Shown: positions 26,947 to 35,550 of the stretch, in pieces
Layout: each line of letters starts with the position of its first letter
Numbering within the stretch: the stretch's first letter is position 1
Source of the DNA: JANPCX01 sp050916095
GTDB taxonomy: Bacteria > Pseudomonadota > Gammaproteobacteria > Burkholderiales > Burkholderiaceae_C
Direction of reading: 5' to 3'
DNA: 64,000 bases
NCBI GenBank assembly: GCA_050916095.1
Contig: CP050901.1
Coordinates: 2,976,001-3,040,000 of the forward strand
Program-made: the position numbers and the translations under genes
Notes under the pieces: generated by a model
Seen by the model: the letters and a program-made list of their open reading frames with translations, nothing else
Databases searched by the model: none
What the model was told of the DNA's origin: nothing

Positions 26947-27785
26947 GCGAGCAACTGGTAGATGGCCAGGGCCAAAGGAAAAACAGGGATCAAAGCATCT
27001 ATACGATCGAGCACCCCGCCGTGACCAGGCAAGAGCTGGCTGCTGTCTTTGGCCCCTGCACAACGTTTGACCAGCGACTCAACCAAGTCCCCAACCACAC
27101 TCATCGCACACAGCAACAACACGGCCACCATCAAACCCAAGAGTCCTGTACGTTGGAAAACGGCTGAAAAGATACTCTGCGAATCAACCTGGAACCGGCT
27201 GTCCAGCCACATCCAGAAACCGGCCAAGATCATCACGCCGACGATGCCGCTGTACACACCGGCCCAAGACTTGCCAGGACTGATGGACGGCGCCAGTTTG
27301 CGACGCCCAAACTGGCGCCCACCAAAATAAGCCGCCACATCAGCCATCCAAACGAGGCAGAGCACCGAGAGCAAGAAATTCAAACCCAATGACTTGGCCG
27401 CCATGATGGCCAACCAGGCCAGCCACAAGGCCAGCAAGCCGCCCAGCAAACGCGCCAAGTGGGGCCATCTCGGCCACTGTTGAACGCCCCCGCGCAGGGT
27501 GAAAGCGCCGCCCGCAACCCACAACACCGCGGCGAAGGACCACAGCGCCACCGGCGCACGAGTCACCCACCCCAACCACCATGCCATGAGGCCCGCCAAT
27601 GCCAGCAGAAAACCTGCGCCCAGCGCCGGGGTTTGTGACAGCCCGTTGAGTCGTCCCCACTCCCAACCTGCCGCGCCGATCATCAGCAAACTCAGGATCG
27701 CAAACGGCCAGGTCAGCGCGGAAAAAACCGCAGGCAGCAAGACAGCCAGTAAAACCAATGCAGTGATGATTCTCTGGCGCAGCAT
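26943..27785 (-). CDS. cdsA: Phosphatidate cytidylyltransferase
   Basis: This polytopic enzyme of about 280 residues makes CDP-diacylglycerol from phosphatidic acid and CTP, the branch point of phospholipid synthesis. It has multiple hydrophobic helices. The family signature lies near the C-terminus (SVVGDLVESLVKRCAG then HGGVLDRIDALIP), and SPGKSWAGVYSGIVGV is also conserved. ATG 27785 is used; a GTG at 27791 overlapping the uppS stop is an alternative that adds two residues. It is tightly packed between uppS and dxr. Confidence 0.94.
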   Translation of the reverse strand: MLRQRIITALVLLAVLLPAVFSALTWPFAILSLLMIGAAGWEWGRLNGLSQTPALGAGFLLALAGLMAWWLGWVTRAPVALWSFAAVLWVAGGAFTLRGGVQQWPRWPHLARLLGGLLALWLAWLAIMAAKSLGLNFLLSVLCLVWMADVAAYFGGRQFGRRKLAPSISPGKSWAGVYSGIVGVMILAGFWMWLDSRFQVDSQSIFSAVFQRTGLLGLMVAVLLLCAMSVVGDLVESLVKRCAGAKDSSQLLPGHGGVLDRIDALIPVFPLALAIYQLLA

Positions 27786-27787
27786 GG

Positions 27788-28540
27788 TCACGCGTTCACA
27801 GACACGTTGGCAATCGGCGGGCTGTCTTTCAGCAACCCGAATCGGCGGTCACGCCGCGCGAAATCCATCAAAGCCGCATCGAGCTCGGCCTCGCCAAACT
27901 CGGGCCACAGGCAGTCGGTGAACACCAGCTCGGCATAGGCTGCTTGCCACAGCAAAAAATTGCTGATGCGTTTTTCGCCGCCCGTGCGGATGATGAGATC
28001 CGGGTCGGGGGCGTAACTCAGGGCCATGTAACGCGACAAGCCCGCCTCGGTCAACTCGTGCGGTGGGATACCGTCCAGCATGGCACGTTTGCAGGCCTGC
28101 ACCACGTCCCAGCGGCCACCGTAATTGAAGGCCACCGACAGCGTGATGCGAGTGTTGTGTTCGGTGGTGCTCTCCACCTCTTCCCAAACCTTGCGCAGTT
28201 TCTCAGGAACAGCTTCGCGGTCGCCAATGATGCGAATGCGCACCCCTTGGGTGGCCAACCTGGCCAGGTATTTGGTCACTCCAATCATGACCAAACCCAT
28301 GAGTCCAGACACTTCGTCTGAAGGGCGTTTCCAATTCTCCGAAGAGAAAGCAAACACAGTCAGGTAGTCCACGCCACGGTCAGCGCACGCGAGCACCACC
28401 TTGACCAAGGCATCTACCCCGTATTTGTGGCCAAAGTAACGCGGCATGAAACGGCGTTTGGCCCAGCGGCCATTGCCATCCATCACGATGCCGATGTGGC
28501 GTGGCCGGGCGGACGCGGCAGAAGAGGTGTTGGCAGGCAT
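27788..28540 (-). CDS. uppS: Di-trans,poly-cis-undecaprenyl-diphosphate synthase
   Basis: This 250-residue cis-prenyltransferase makes C55 undecaprenyl diphosphate, the lipid carrier for peptidoglycan and O-antigen. The active-site motif is HIGIVMDGNGRWAKRR with catalytic Asp21. It also has FAFSSENWKRP and the C-terminal DLIIRTGGEKRISNFLLWQ and FTDCLWPEF motifs. A short N-terminal Ser/Ala tail precedes the core. A 168-bp inverted-repeat element sits in the gap upstream, between frr and uppS. Confidence 0.97.
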   Translation of the reverse strand: MPANTSSAASARPRHIGIVMDGNGRWAKRRFMPRYFGHKYGVDALVKVVLACADRGVDYLTVFAFSSENWKRPSDEVSGLMGLVMIGVTKYLARLATQGVRIRIIGDREAVPEKLRKVWEEVESTTEHNTRITLSVAFNYGGRWDVVQACKRAMLDGIPPHELTEAGLSRYMALSYAPDPDLIIRTGGEKRISNFLLWQAAYAELVFTDCLWPEFGEAELDAALMDFARRDRRFGLLKDSPPIANVSVNA

Positions 28541-28564
28541 GTTGGCGGACAGGGGAACGGCAGG

Positions 28565-28740
28565 CTAGGACCTGTTCACACTAAAAAGGCACCCGCGCCA
28601 TGCCCTTCGGGTGACCTCGATAAACGAACACCCTCGGCGTTGCAAGTGCTCGCTGTCGCGAACTACAGCTGTGCCTTGCGCCTTGACGGTGTCCGTTTCC
28701 TGAGTCACGCGAGTGCCTTTTTAGTGTGAACAGGCCCTAG
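28565..28740. repeat. MITE-like inverted-repeat element flanked by CTAG, frr-uppS spacer
   Basis: The 168 bp between two CTAG tetramers (28565-28568 and 28737-28740) end in 29-bp inverted repeats that match at 27 positions (core CCTGTTCACACTAAAAAGGC). A second pair of arms inside (28622-28635 and 28685-28698) matches at 12 of 14. No meaningful ORF is present. CTAG at both ends fits the YTAR target duplication known for the IS5 subgroup, so a non-autonomous miniature element is likely; because CTAG is itself a palindrome it could instead be part of the repeat. It would be transcribed between frr and uppS. Confidence 0.8.
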
Positions 28741-28789
28741 GCCGAAACCGCGTTGTGGTGTCCGTGAAGCCAGTGGAGAAACGGGTTGA

Positions 28790-29350
28790 CTAGACAGCCA
28801 ACACTTCGGCTTCCTTGGTCGTGACCAGACGATCCACTTCGGCGATGTAGCGATCGGTGAGTTTTTGAGAGTCATCCAAGGATCGACGTTCGTCGTCCTC
28901 AGAAATCAATTTTTCCTTGAGCATTTTTTTGGCCTGCTCATTGGCGTCGCGGCGCAGATTGCGAATGGCAATACGCGCATCCTCACCCGCATTGCGAACC
29001 ACCTTGGTCAGGTCCTTGCGACGCTCTTCAGTCAACGCTGGCATGGGCACACGGATCAAATCACCCTGCGATGCAGGGTTCAGGCCCAGGTCGCTTTCAC
29101 GAATGGCTTTCTCAATTTTGGCACCCATGCCTTTTTCCCAGGGCTGCACACTGATGGTGCGAGCGTCGAGCAATGTCACGTTGGCGACTTGGCTGATAGG
29201 CACCATGGAACCGTAGTAGTCCACACTGACCTGATCCAGGATGCCGGGGTGGGCACGGCCGGTGCGAATCTTTTGCAACTCGTTCTTCAGGGCCTCGATC
29301 GAGCGGCCCATTTTTTGTTCGGTGTTTTTTTGAATTTCAGCGGTGGTCAT
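28790..29350 (-). CDS. frr: Ribosome recycling factor
   Basis: This 186-residue, tRNA-shaped two-domain protein splits post-termination ribosomes with EF-G. It has the family stretches IRTGRAHPGILDQVSVDYYG and TEERRKDLTKVVRNAGEDARIAIRNLRRDAN. Full length, ending KEAEVLAV. It lies 24 bp downstream of pyrH in the conserved rpsB-tsf-pyrH-frr order. Confidence 0.97.
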   Translation of the reverse strand: MTTAEIQKNTEQKMGRSIEALKNELQKIRTGRAHPGILDQVSVDYYGSMVPISQVANVTLLDARTISVQPWEKGMGAKIEKAIRESDLGLNPASQGDLIRVPMPALTEERRKDLTKVVRNAGEDARIAIRNLRRDANEQAKKMLKEKLISEDDERRSLDDSQKLTDRYIAEVDRLVTTKEAEVLAV

Positions 29351-29374
29351 GGCATTTCCTGAGACAAAGCTGGT

Positions 29375-30085
29375 TCAAACGTGAACGAGGGTGCCTTCGT
29401 CCTCACCCAGCACGACACGTTTGAGTGCGCCGGGCTTAAAAATACTGAAGACTTTGATTGGGAGTTTTTGGTCGCGGCACAGCGCAAACGCGGTGGCGTC
29501 CAGCACCTGCAGGTTTTTGGCGATGGCCTCGTCAAAACTGATGGTGGTGTAGCGTGTGGCGCTGGGGTCTTTCTTGGGGTCAGCGGTGTAAACGCCATCG
29601 ACCTTGGTGGCCTTGAGAACCACTTCCGCACCGATCTCTGCACCGCGCAGGGCGGCAGCGGTGTCGGTGGTGAAAAAAGGATTGCCAGTGCCAGCGGCGA
29701 AGACGACGATCTTGCCTTCTTCCAGGTATTGCAGCGCCTTCGGGCGCACATAGGGCTCGACGACCTGTTCAATGGCGATGGCAGACATCACCCGGGCTGT
29801 CATGCCTTCTTGGCGCATCGTGTCGGCCAAGGCCAGGGCGTTCATCACGGTGGCCAACATCCCCATGTAGTCGGCGGTGGCACGGTCCATACCGACCGAA
29901 CCACCCGCAACGCCACGGAAGATATTGCCTCCGCCGATGACCACAGCCACCTCGCAGCCCAGCTGCGTCACCTCTTGCACCTCGCGCACCATACGAACAA
30001 TGGTGGCCCGGTTGATGCCATAGGAATCGTCGCCCATCAGCGCTTCACCAGACAGCTTCAGAAGTATTCGCTTGTATGCAGGCAT
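29375..30085 (-). CDS. pyrH: UMP kinase
   Basis: This 236-residue hexameric amino-acid-kinase-fold enzyme phosphorylates UMP to UDP and is usually GTP-activated and UTP-inhibited. It begins with YKRILLKLSGEALMGDDSYG and has VIGGGNIFRG, MDRATADYMGMLATVMNALA and VDGVYTADPKKDPSATRY. Full length and typical. It lies between tsf and frr on the same strand. Confidence 0.97.
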   Translation of the reverse strand: MPAYKRILLKLSGEALMGDDSYGINRATIVRMVREVQEVTQLGCEVAVVIGGGNIFRGVAGGSVGMDRATADYMGMLATVMNALALADTMRQEGMTARVMSAIAIEQVVEPYVRPKALQYLEEGKIVVFAAGTGNPFFTTDTAAALRGAEIGAEVVLKATKVDGVYTADPKKDPSATRYTTISFDEAIAKNLQVLDATAFALCRDQKLPIKVFSIFKPGALKRVVLGEDEGTLVHV

Positions 30086-30186
30086 GCGGGGCGCACTTTC
30101 TTCAATGGATGATGAGAGAGAAGTCTAACGTGGTGGCAGTTCGTTGGAACCCCGCGACCTGCCACCGCTGTGTCAAAAAGAAAAGA

Positions 30187-31107
30187 TCAACCGCCTTTGG
30201 CTGCGGCCACTTGCGCGGCGACTTCTGCTGCGAAGTCATCCACCTTTTTCTCAATGCCTTCACCCACGACATAAAGAGTGAAACCCTTGACGGTGGTGCT
30301 GGCTGCTTTGAGCATTTGTTCGACCGTTTGTTTGTCGTTCTTGACAAAGGTTTGGTTAAACAGGCTGACTTCCTTGAGGTACTTCTGCACCGAGCCTTCA
30401 ATGCGCTTGGCGACGATTTCGGCGGACTGAACAGCCTTGCCAGCAGCTTGCGCTTCTTTGGCATCTTCGGCGGCTTTGCCAGCTGCCACAGCACGCTCTT
30501 TCTCGATCAAATCGGCGGGCACGTCATTCGAAGACAGGGACACAGGCTTCATCGCGGCCACGTGCATGGCGACATCCTTAGCGGCCGTTTCGTCGCCGTC
30601 AAACTCCACCACCACACCGATGCGGGTGCCGTGCAGGTAGCTGGCCAACTTGCTGCCGCCACCAAAACGCTTGAAGCGGCGAATGGACATGTTCTCACCG
30701 ATCTTGCCGATCAGGCCTTTGCGAACATCTTCCAGCGTGGGGCCGAATCCGTCTTGGCTGTAGGCCAGTGCCGACAGCGCAGCGACATCGGCGGGGTTGC
30801 TCTTGGCAATCAATTCAGCGCAGGCGCGTGAGAACGCCAGGAAGGAATCGTTTTTGGTGACGAAATCGGTTTCGCAGTTCACTTCCACCATGGCGCCGAC
30901 CTGGCCTTCAACCACAGCCGCCACAACACCTTCTGCCGTCACACGGGCAGAGGCTTTGCCAGCCTTGCTGCCGAGCTTGACGCGCAGCAACTCTTCCGCC
31001 TTTGCCATGTCACCATCGGCTTCGGTCAAGGCTTTTTTGCACTCCATCATGGGGGCATCGGTTTTGGCACGCAGTTCGGCGACCAGGCTGGCGGTAATAG
31101 CAGGCAT
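30187..31107 (-). CDS. tsf: Elongation factor Ts
   Basis: This 306-residue protein is the nucleotide exchange factor for EF-Tu. The N-terminal UBA-like domain reads ITASLVAELRAKTDAPMMEC, then KKALTEADGDMAKAEELLR. The core has VEVNCETDFVTKNDSFLAF, the hallmark TDFV motif that contacts EF-Tu. It follows rpsB across a 133-bp gap that contains a terminator-like hairpin, so tsf depends on readthrough from rpsB or on its own promoter. Confidence 0.97.
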   Translation of the reverse strand: MPAITASLVAELRAKTDAPMMECKKALTEADGDMAKAEELLRVKLGSKAGKASARVTAEGVVAAVVEGQVGAMVEVNCETDFVTKNDSFLAFSRACAELIAKSNPADVAALSALAYSQDGFGPTLEDVRKGLIGKIGENMSIRRFKRFGGGSKLASYLHGTRIGVVVEFDGDETAAKDVAMHVAAMKPVSLSSNDVPADLIEKERAVAAGKAAEDAKEAQAAGKAVQSAEIVAKRIEGSVQKYLKEVSLFNQTFVKNDKQTVEQMLKAASTTVKGFTLYVVGEGIEKKVDDFAAEVAAQVAAAKGG

Positions 31108-31169
31108 GTTGTTTCTCCGTTTAAGCTGGCTGCCAGCAGGATTGGCAGCACGAATTTCGATCTGACTTG

Positions 31170-31197
31170 AAAAAAAGGGGCTGAATCAGCCCCTTTT
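31170..31197 (-). terminator. Intrinsic terminator/attenuator between rpsB and tsf
   Basis: On the minus strand AAAAGGGGCTGA pairs with TCAGCCCCTTTT across a one-base centre, followed by a run of T residues. It lies between the co-transcribed rpsB and tsf genes. A partial terminator here would keep ribosomal protein S2 mRNA above tsf mRNA; similar intercistronic terminators are known in other bacteria. Confidence 0.85.
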
Positions 31198-31240
31198 GGT
31201 TCTCACGGCGCGTTCACCGCTTTCGTGAGAGGGGCCGTTC

Positions 31241-31987
31241 TTAGGCAGCTTCGCTGACTTCCACAAACTCATCGCCGTCGGCAGCAACAGCCTGCACGAC
31301 TTCATTGGTGGCGTTGGCTTTGCCTTCCAGCACAGCATCAGCAATGGCGCGGGCATACAGCGCCACGGCCTTGGCCGAGTCGTCGTTGCCAGGGATGACG
31401 TAGTCCACACCCAAAGGCGAGTGGTTGGTGTCAACAACACCGACCACAGGAATGCCGAGCTTGTTGGCTTCAGCGATGGCGATCTTGTGGTAACCCACGT
31501 CAATCACGAAAAGTGCATCAGGCAAAGCATTCATGTTTTGAATGCCGCCGATGTCTTTTTCCAGTTTGGCCAATTCACGCTCGAACATCAGCGCTTCTTT
31601 TTTGATGCGGATTTCGGTGCCGGCTTCAATTTGCGCTTGCATTTCTTTCAGGCGCTTCAAGGAACCTTTGACGGTTTTGAAGTTGGTGAGCATGCCACCC
31701 AACCAACGCTGGTCAACGAAAGGCATGCCTGCACGCGCGGCTTCAGAAGCCACGACTTCGCGGGCTTGACGCTTGGTACCAACCATCAAAATGGTGCCGC
31801 GCTTGGCAGCGAGTTGGCGCACGAATTTCAACGCGTCGTTGAAGAGCGGCTGCGTCTTCTCGAGGTTGATGATGTGGATTTTGTTGCGATGGCCGTAGAT
31901 GTACGGGGCCATCTTGGGGTTCCAGAAGCGGGTTTGGTGGCCAAAGTGCACACCGGCTTCCAGCATTTCACGCATGTTGACTGACAT
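31241..31987 (-). CDS. rpsB: 30S ribosomal protein S2
   Basis: This protein of 248 residues starts MSVNMREMLEAGVHFGHQTR, the family signature, followed by WNPKMAPYIYGHRNKIHIIN. It is needed for late 30S assembly and S1 binding. ATG 31987 has a GGAG ribosome-binding site seven bases upstream and gives normal length; the open frame to 32425 is a shadow through the leader. It is first gene of the rpsB-tsf-pyrH-frr block. Confidence 0.97.
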   Translation of the reverse strand: MSVNMREMLEAGVHFGHQTRFWNPKMAPYIYGHRNKIHIINLEKTQPLFNDALKFVRQLAAKRGTILMVGTKRQAREVVASEAARAGMPFVDQRWLGGMLTNFKTVKGSLKRLKEMQAQIEAGTEIRIKKEALMFERELAKLEKDIGGIQNMNALPDALFVIDVGYHKIAIAEANKLGIPVVGVVDTNHSPLGVDYVIPGNDDSAKAVALYARAIADAVLEGKANATNEVVQAVAADGDEFVEVSEAA

Positions 31988-32138
31988 AGGAGATTCTCCA
32001 AAGGTTGGTTCTAGAATCCGGCCTGAACGACACGCCCTGCGTAACGAGGGACACGACGCACCTTTTGGTGGCTGGATTCGCGATTTGTTTCCCCGTCCAG
32101 GCAGCGGCAAATCCGGCAGCCCTGAGGTAAACCCGCAG

Positions 32139-32166
32139 ATTCTAGCACGGCCGGCATGAAGGCCAA
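32139..32166 (-). promoter_or_regulatory. Candidate sigma-70 promoter of rpsB
   Basis: On the minus strand TTGGCC (-35, 32161-32166) and TAGAAT (-10, 32139-32144) are 16 bp apart and preceded by TG-like bases (GTGC). Transcription would begin about 145 bases before the rpsB ATG, leaving a long leader that could host S2 autoregulation. The promoter overlaps the start of the divergent nnr gene. Confidence 0.6.
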
Positions 32167-33745
32167 GCGGTTCAACATGGTTCAACCTCCGATGCAAACC
32201 GCCCTTCCCGCCCTCACCACCACGCCACTGCACGGCAGTGCCAGCACACGGCGCATCGAAGCCGCACTTGCAGCCACCCTGCCCCCACACACTTTGATGC
32301 GCAGAGCAGGCCTGGAAGTGGCCAGGCTGGCCCTGGCCGTAGCACCTCACGCCCGCGTCATTTGGATTGCTACAGGCCCAGGCAACAAGGGTGGCGACGG
32401 CTGGGAGGCCGCCTTGCATTTGCATGCGGCTGGGAAAGACGTGCGGGTGAGTGAAGTGACCTCACCCTCAGGTTTGCCAGCCGATGCCCGTGATGCACGC
32501 GAGCGCGCATTGGCCGCCGGCGTCCAGGTGCTTGCACATGCACCGCCATCGGAGGCCAGCGACCTGGCAGCGTTTGACTTGGCCATCGACGCCCTGTTGG
32601 GCCTAGGCTCCCGCCGGGCACCCGAAGGCGTTTTAGCCGAGTGCATCGCGGCGCTGAACCGCTGCCGCTGCCCCGTGTTGGCCGTGGATTTGCCCTCAGG
32701 CTTATGCGCAGACACCGGCCGTTTGTGGGGCGAGACCGCCGTGCGCGCCACACACACCTTGTCGCTACTCACCCTCAAACCAGGTTTGTTCACCGCCCAG
32801 GGCCGCGACCACGCCGGGCTGGTGCATTTCGCCAGTTTGGGCCAGCAGGGAGAAGAACCCGCCGATTCCAACCTGATAGGCCTGGACAGCTTGCGTGCAC
32901 CACCAGCCAACCAAAACGCGCAGCACAGCGCACACAAAGGCAGCCGGGGCGATACCCTGGTGGTGGGCGGAGCCAGCGGCATGGCGGGTGCCGCCCACCT
33001 CGCGGCACGCGCCGCACTGGCCGCCGGCAGTGGCCGTGTTTACGTGAGCATGCAGGGTGGCGGAACTAGCACCTGGGATCCCGAGCGGCCCGAGTTGATG
33101 CAACGCCCCGCCACGTGGCCAGAATCACCCGAAACACTGGCACGCTGCACGGTGCTCGCGGGCTGCGGCGGTGGCGACGCCATCGCCGCCACTCTGCCCC
33201 GGCTGCTGAGTGCCGCCCGCCGTTTGGTGCTGGACGCAGACGCCCTGAACGCCATCGCCCAAGACTCCATGCTGATGCGGCTGCTGCAAAGCCGCGCTCA
33301 TAAATCGTTCGCCACCGTACTCACCCCCCACCCCCTGGAAGCGGCGCGTTTGCTGGCCTGCCAAGTGGCCGATGTACAAGCCTCACGCTTGGCGGCGGTC
33401 TCGCAACTGGCCGATCAAACCGGGGCGGTGGTGGTGCTCAAAGGATCCGGCACGGTGGTGGCCGCTCCCACCGCCCTGCAAGTCAAACCCTGGATCAACA
33501 GTACGGGCAATGCTGCATTGGCCACCGCAGGCACGGGCGATGTCTTGGCGGGCTGGTTAGCAGGAAGCTGGGCCTCACTGCGCAACGATTCATACCCTGC
33601 ACTGAGTGACAAGGCGTTGGCGCTGCAAACATGCCTGGCATCGGTCTATCTGCACGGCCTGGCCGCCGATCGCGCTGGCGTGCAGCCGCTGCGGGCGGCT
33701 GACTTGATTGAGGCGATGTTTGGTGTGGCGAATGGGAAAATTTAG
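32156..33745 (+). CDS. nnr: Bifunctional NAD(P)H-hydrate epimerase / ADP-dependent dehydratase
   Basis: This 529-residue two-domain repair enzyme restores damaged NADHX/NADPHX. The N-terminal YjeF_N epimerase (about 15-235) has IATGPGNKGGDGWEAALHL and VLAVDLPSGLCADTGR. The C-terminal carbohydrate-kinase-like dehydratase (about 255-525) has DTLVVGGASGMAGAAHLAA and the catalytic NAALATAGTGDVLAGWLAG. The first ATG (32156) is given; the ATG at 32177 is equally possible, and neither has a clear ribosome-binding site. It is divergent from rpsB and overlaps that gene's candidate promoter. An IS copy begins 134 bp after its stop. Confidence 0.94.
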   Translation: MKAKRFNMVQPPMQTALPALTTTPLHGSASTRRIEAALAATLPPHTLMRRAGLEVARLALAVAPHARVIWIATGPGNKGGDGWEAALHLHAAGKDVRVSEVTSPSGLPADARDARERALAAGVQVLAHAPPSEASDLAAFDLAIDALLGLGSRRAPEGVLAECIAALNRCRCPVLAVDLPSGLCADTGRLWGETAVRATHTLSLLTLKPGLFTAQGRDHAGLVHFASLGQQGEEPADSNLIGLDSLRAPPANQNAQHSAHKGSRGDTLVVGGASGMAGAAHLAARAALAAGSGRVYVSMQGGGTSTWDPERPELMQRPATWPESPETLARCTVLAGCGGGDAIAATLPRLLSAARRLVLDADALNAIAQDSMLMRLLQSRAHKSFATVLTPHPLEAARLLACQVADVQASRLAAVSQLADQTGAVVVLKGSGTVVAAPTALQVKPWINSTGNAALATAGTGDVLAGWLAGSWASLRNDSYPALSDKALALQTCLASVYLHGLAADRAGVQPLRAADLIEAMFGVANGKI

Positions 33746-33879
33746 ACGCACTGGTCGCCCGGCTGGATTGCAGCTTCGGTCCTGCGCGCGCAATTGAGAA
33801 ACGATCTGGCTCGGTGACATTGATGTTGGTTTGTGAGGCTCCAATCCGACCCCAAACCCCTAGCCCCCAGCCGTCAATA

Positions 33880-35509
33880 GTCGGCCCTGCAAAATTCATT
33901 TCACCCCGCAAGCCATTACTGACGATGGCGTGAATTTCCAACCGAGCAAGTTTTTTGCGCCGAGCCGTGCCCTGGCTGCCCTGAGTTGACCCCATAAGCT
34001 CAGCCCGAGCAGGGTCAACAAAAACGCCTTCGCGTCTTTTGCAGACTTGGCCGCGATAGCCCGCAGCAGCCAGCGGATGTTGTACCCCGCCGCACAACTC
34101 AGTGCGTGCAGCGCATCACCCAACTCGCCTTTGAGCCAACAGCGCTGCATGCCGTGGTCCACCTTGGTGTGGCCGATCAGCGGCTCGATGGCCTGACGCC
34201 GTTTGAGCCACTTGCGTTGCACCTTGGTCAGTGACTTGTACTTGCCACGGTGGATGATCTCCACGTTCGGGTTGTCCGCGTCCACGCCCCGGAACCCCAA
34301 GTCCACGACCACTTGCTTGGGCACACGCCCCAGGTCTTGCATCAGGTTGTTGGTTTGCTCCAGTTGCGCAGCCAATGTGTGCCCATCAAACGGGTTGCCG
34401 GGGAAACTTCTGGCCCCCACCATCAAACCACGCAGGTGCGTGACAGCCAGGCTGACCTTCACACCAAACTCATAGGGCTTCCTGGCCTTGCCCTTGCCGA
34501 TGCACTCCACCTCAGGCGCATGCAGCGCGTACAGCTTGCCCTTGTCGCCTCGCTGTTGCGTGCGGATGCGTTCGGCCCGCTCCAACCAGGTCTTGAGCGC
34601 ACTCAGCGCTGTCGGCCCGGGTGCCACCAACACATCAAGCTTGCGCTGCACTTCACGCATCACCACCCCGAGGATTGTGCGCTGGCGTTTGACGGCTTTC
34701 TTCAAACGCTTGAACTGCTTGGCGTGGGCGTAACCCCCGGCCTGGCGTCTGAGCGTTTTGGCTTCAAACGCAAATGTCTGCTTCAAACTGATGCCCACTC
34801 GTTTGGCAGCATTCACCACTTTGTGCCGCGCAATCTCCAGCAGCCGACTGTCCACCGGGTGGGCGATGGCCTTCTCCTGCACGGTGGTGTCCACGATCAC
34901 GCGTTCCAGCTCGCTGGGCTTGATGGCCTTGATCTGCACCGCTGTCTCGATGGTGGCCTTGAGCAACTGCTCCAGACCTTCTTCGCCCACGGCGCGGCGA
35001 AAGCGGCCGATCTGGGTTGGATCGCAGGGCAAGCGTGGTTCGTAATACTCCATGCCGCTGAAGAACTGCCACACCACGTTCTCGCTCCAGCGCTGAACGA
35101 GTTCTTCGTCACTGAGGTTGAAGGAGTTCTTCAGGTACTGCAAGCTGGCCATCAGCCGAATTGACAGGCGCGGGCGGCCTGCGGGGCTGATGCCGTTGCC
35201 AAATTCGACTTCATGCGCTCCCAACAAGTCCGCCGTCACCCGCTTGGAGCCTGGGCGAGCCTGGCGAGCGAAGTGCGGTGCCAGGGCTTGTTCAATCGCG
35301 GCCCAGGGCAGCCGTTTGCTCAAAACCACCAGTGGATGTTTGTGATCGACCATCCCGTCCAGGCGTGCGCGAAAGAAGTCTGCGGTGGCTGTCATGCAAA
35401 TCCCCCAGAAAAATTACTCTCCGATAACGATTCCTGAGAGATCCCGTCGTCAGCATTTACCCCATATCGCCAGCATTCATGCGGGTTGCAGGGGTTTTGC
35501 AGGGCCGAC
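33880..35509 (-). mobile_element. Intact IS5-family-type insertion sequence with target duplication
   Basis: The element of about 1.63 kb has a single transposase gene. Its ends share GTCGGCCCTGCAAAA in inverted orientation (33880-33894 and 35495-35509), with weaker similarity beyond. The flanks repeat TCAATA directly (33874-33879 and 35510-35515). Because the outermost T/A pair is ambiguous this can also be read as a 4-bp CAAT duplication with a one-base longer inverted repeat. An intact gene, clear ends and a clean duplication suggest recent insertion. It landed between nnr and an orphan lipoprotein gene without visibly breaking a reading frame. Confidence 0.88.
33896..35395 (-). CDS. IS5-family-type DDE transposase
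   Basis: This 499-residue transposase has an N-terminal DUF772-like domain (RLSIRLMASLQYLKNSFNLS then YYEPRLPCDPTQIGRFR) and a DDE catalytic domain. The first Asp lies in VIVDTTVQEKAI, the second in VVVDLGFRGVDADNP and the Glu in KRRQAIEPLIGHTK (the R-E-K signature). No frameshift or stop interrupts it, so it is probably active. The stop codon lies about 16 bp from the left end of the element, as is usual. IS1182-like assignment is less likely given the R-E-K motif and length. Confidence 0.92.
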   Translation of the reverse strand: MTATADFFRARLDGMVDHKHPLVVLSKRLPWAAIEQALAPHFARQARPGSKRVTADLLGAHEVEFGNGISPAGRPRLSIRLMASLQYLKNSFNLSDEELVQRWSENVVWQFFSGMEYYEPRLPCDPTQIGRFRRAVGEEGLEQLLKATIETAVQIKAIKPSELERVIVDTTVQEKAIAHPVDSRLLEIARHKVVNAAKRVGISLKQTFAFEAKTLRRQAGGYAHAKQFKRLKKAVKRQRTILGVVMREVQRKLDVLVAPGPTALSALKTWLERAERIRTQQRGDKGKLYALHAPEVECIGKGKARKPYEFGVKVSLAVTHLRGLMVGARSFPGNPFDGHTLAAQLEQTNNLMQDLGRVPKQVVVDLGFRGVDADNPNVEIIHRGKYKSLTKVQRKWLKRRQAIEPLIGHTKVDHGMQRCWLKGELGDALHALSCAAGYNIRWLLRAIAAKSAKDAKAFLLTLLGLSLWGQLRAARARLGAKNLLGWKFTPSSVMACGVK

Positions 35510-35550
35510 TCAATAGCTATACAAGCTTCGTACTCAAAAAGCCGGTTGCG

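Noticed and set aside
33746..33879. Possible gene fragment between nnr and the IS
   Set aside because: No frame matches the lipoprotein gene on the other side of the IS, so there is no evidence that the IS split a gene.
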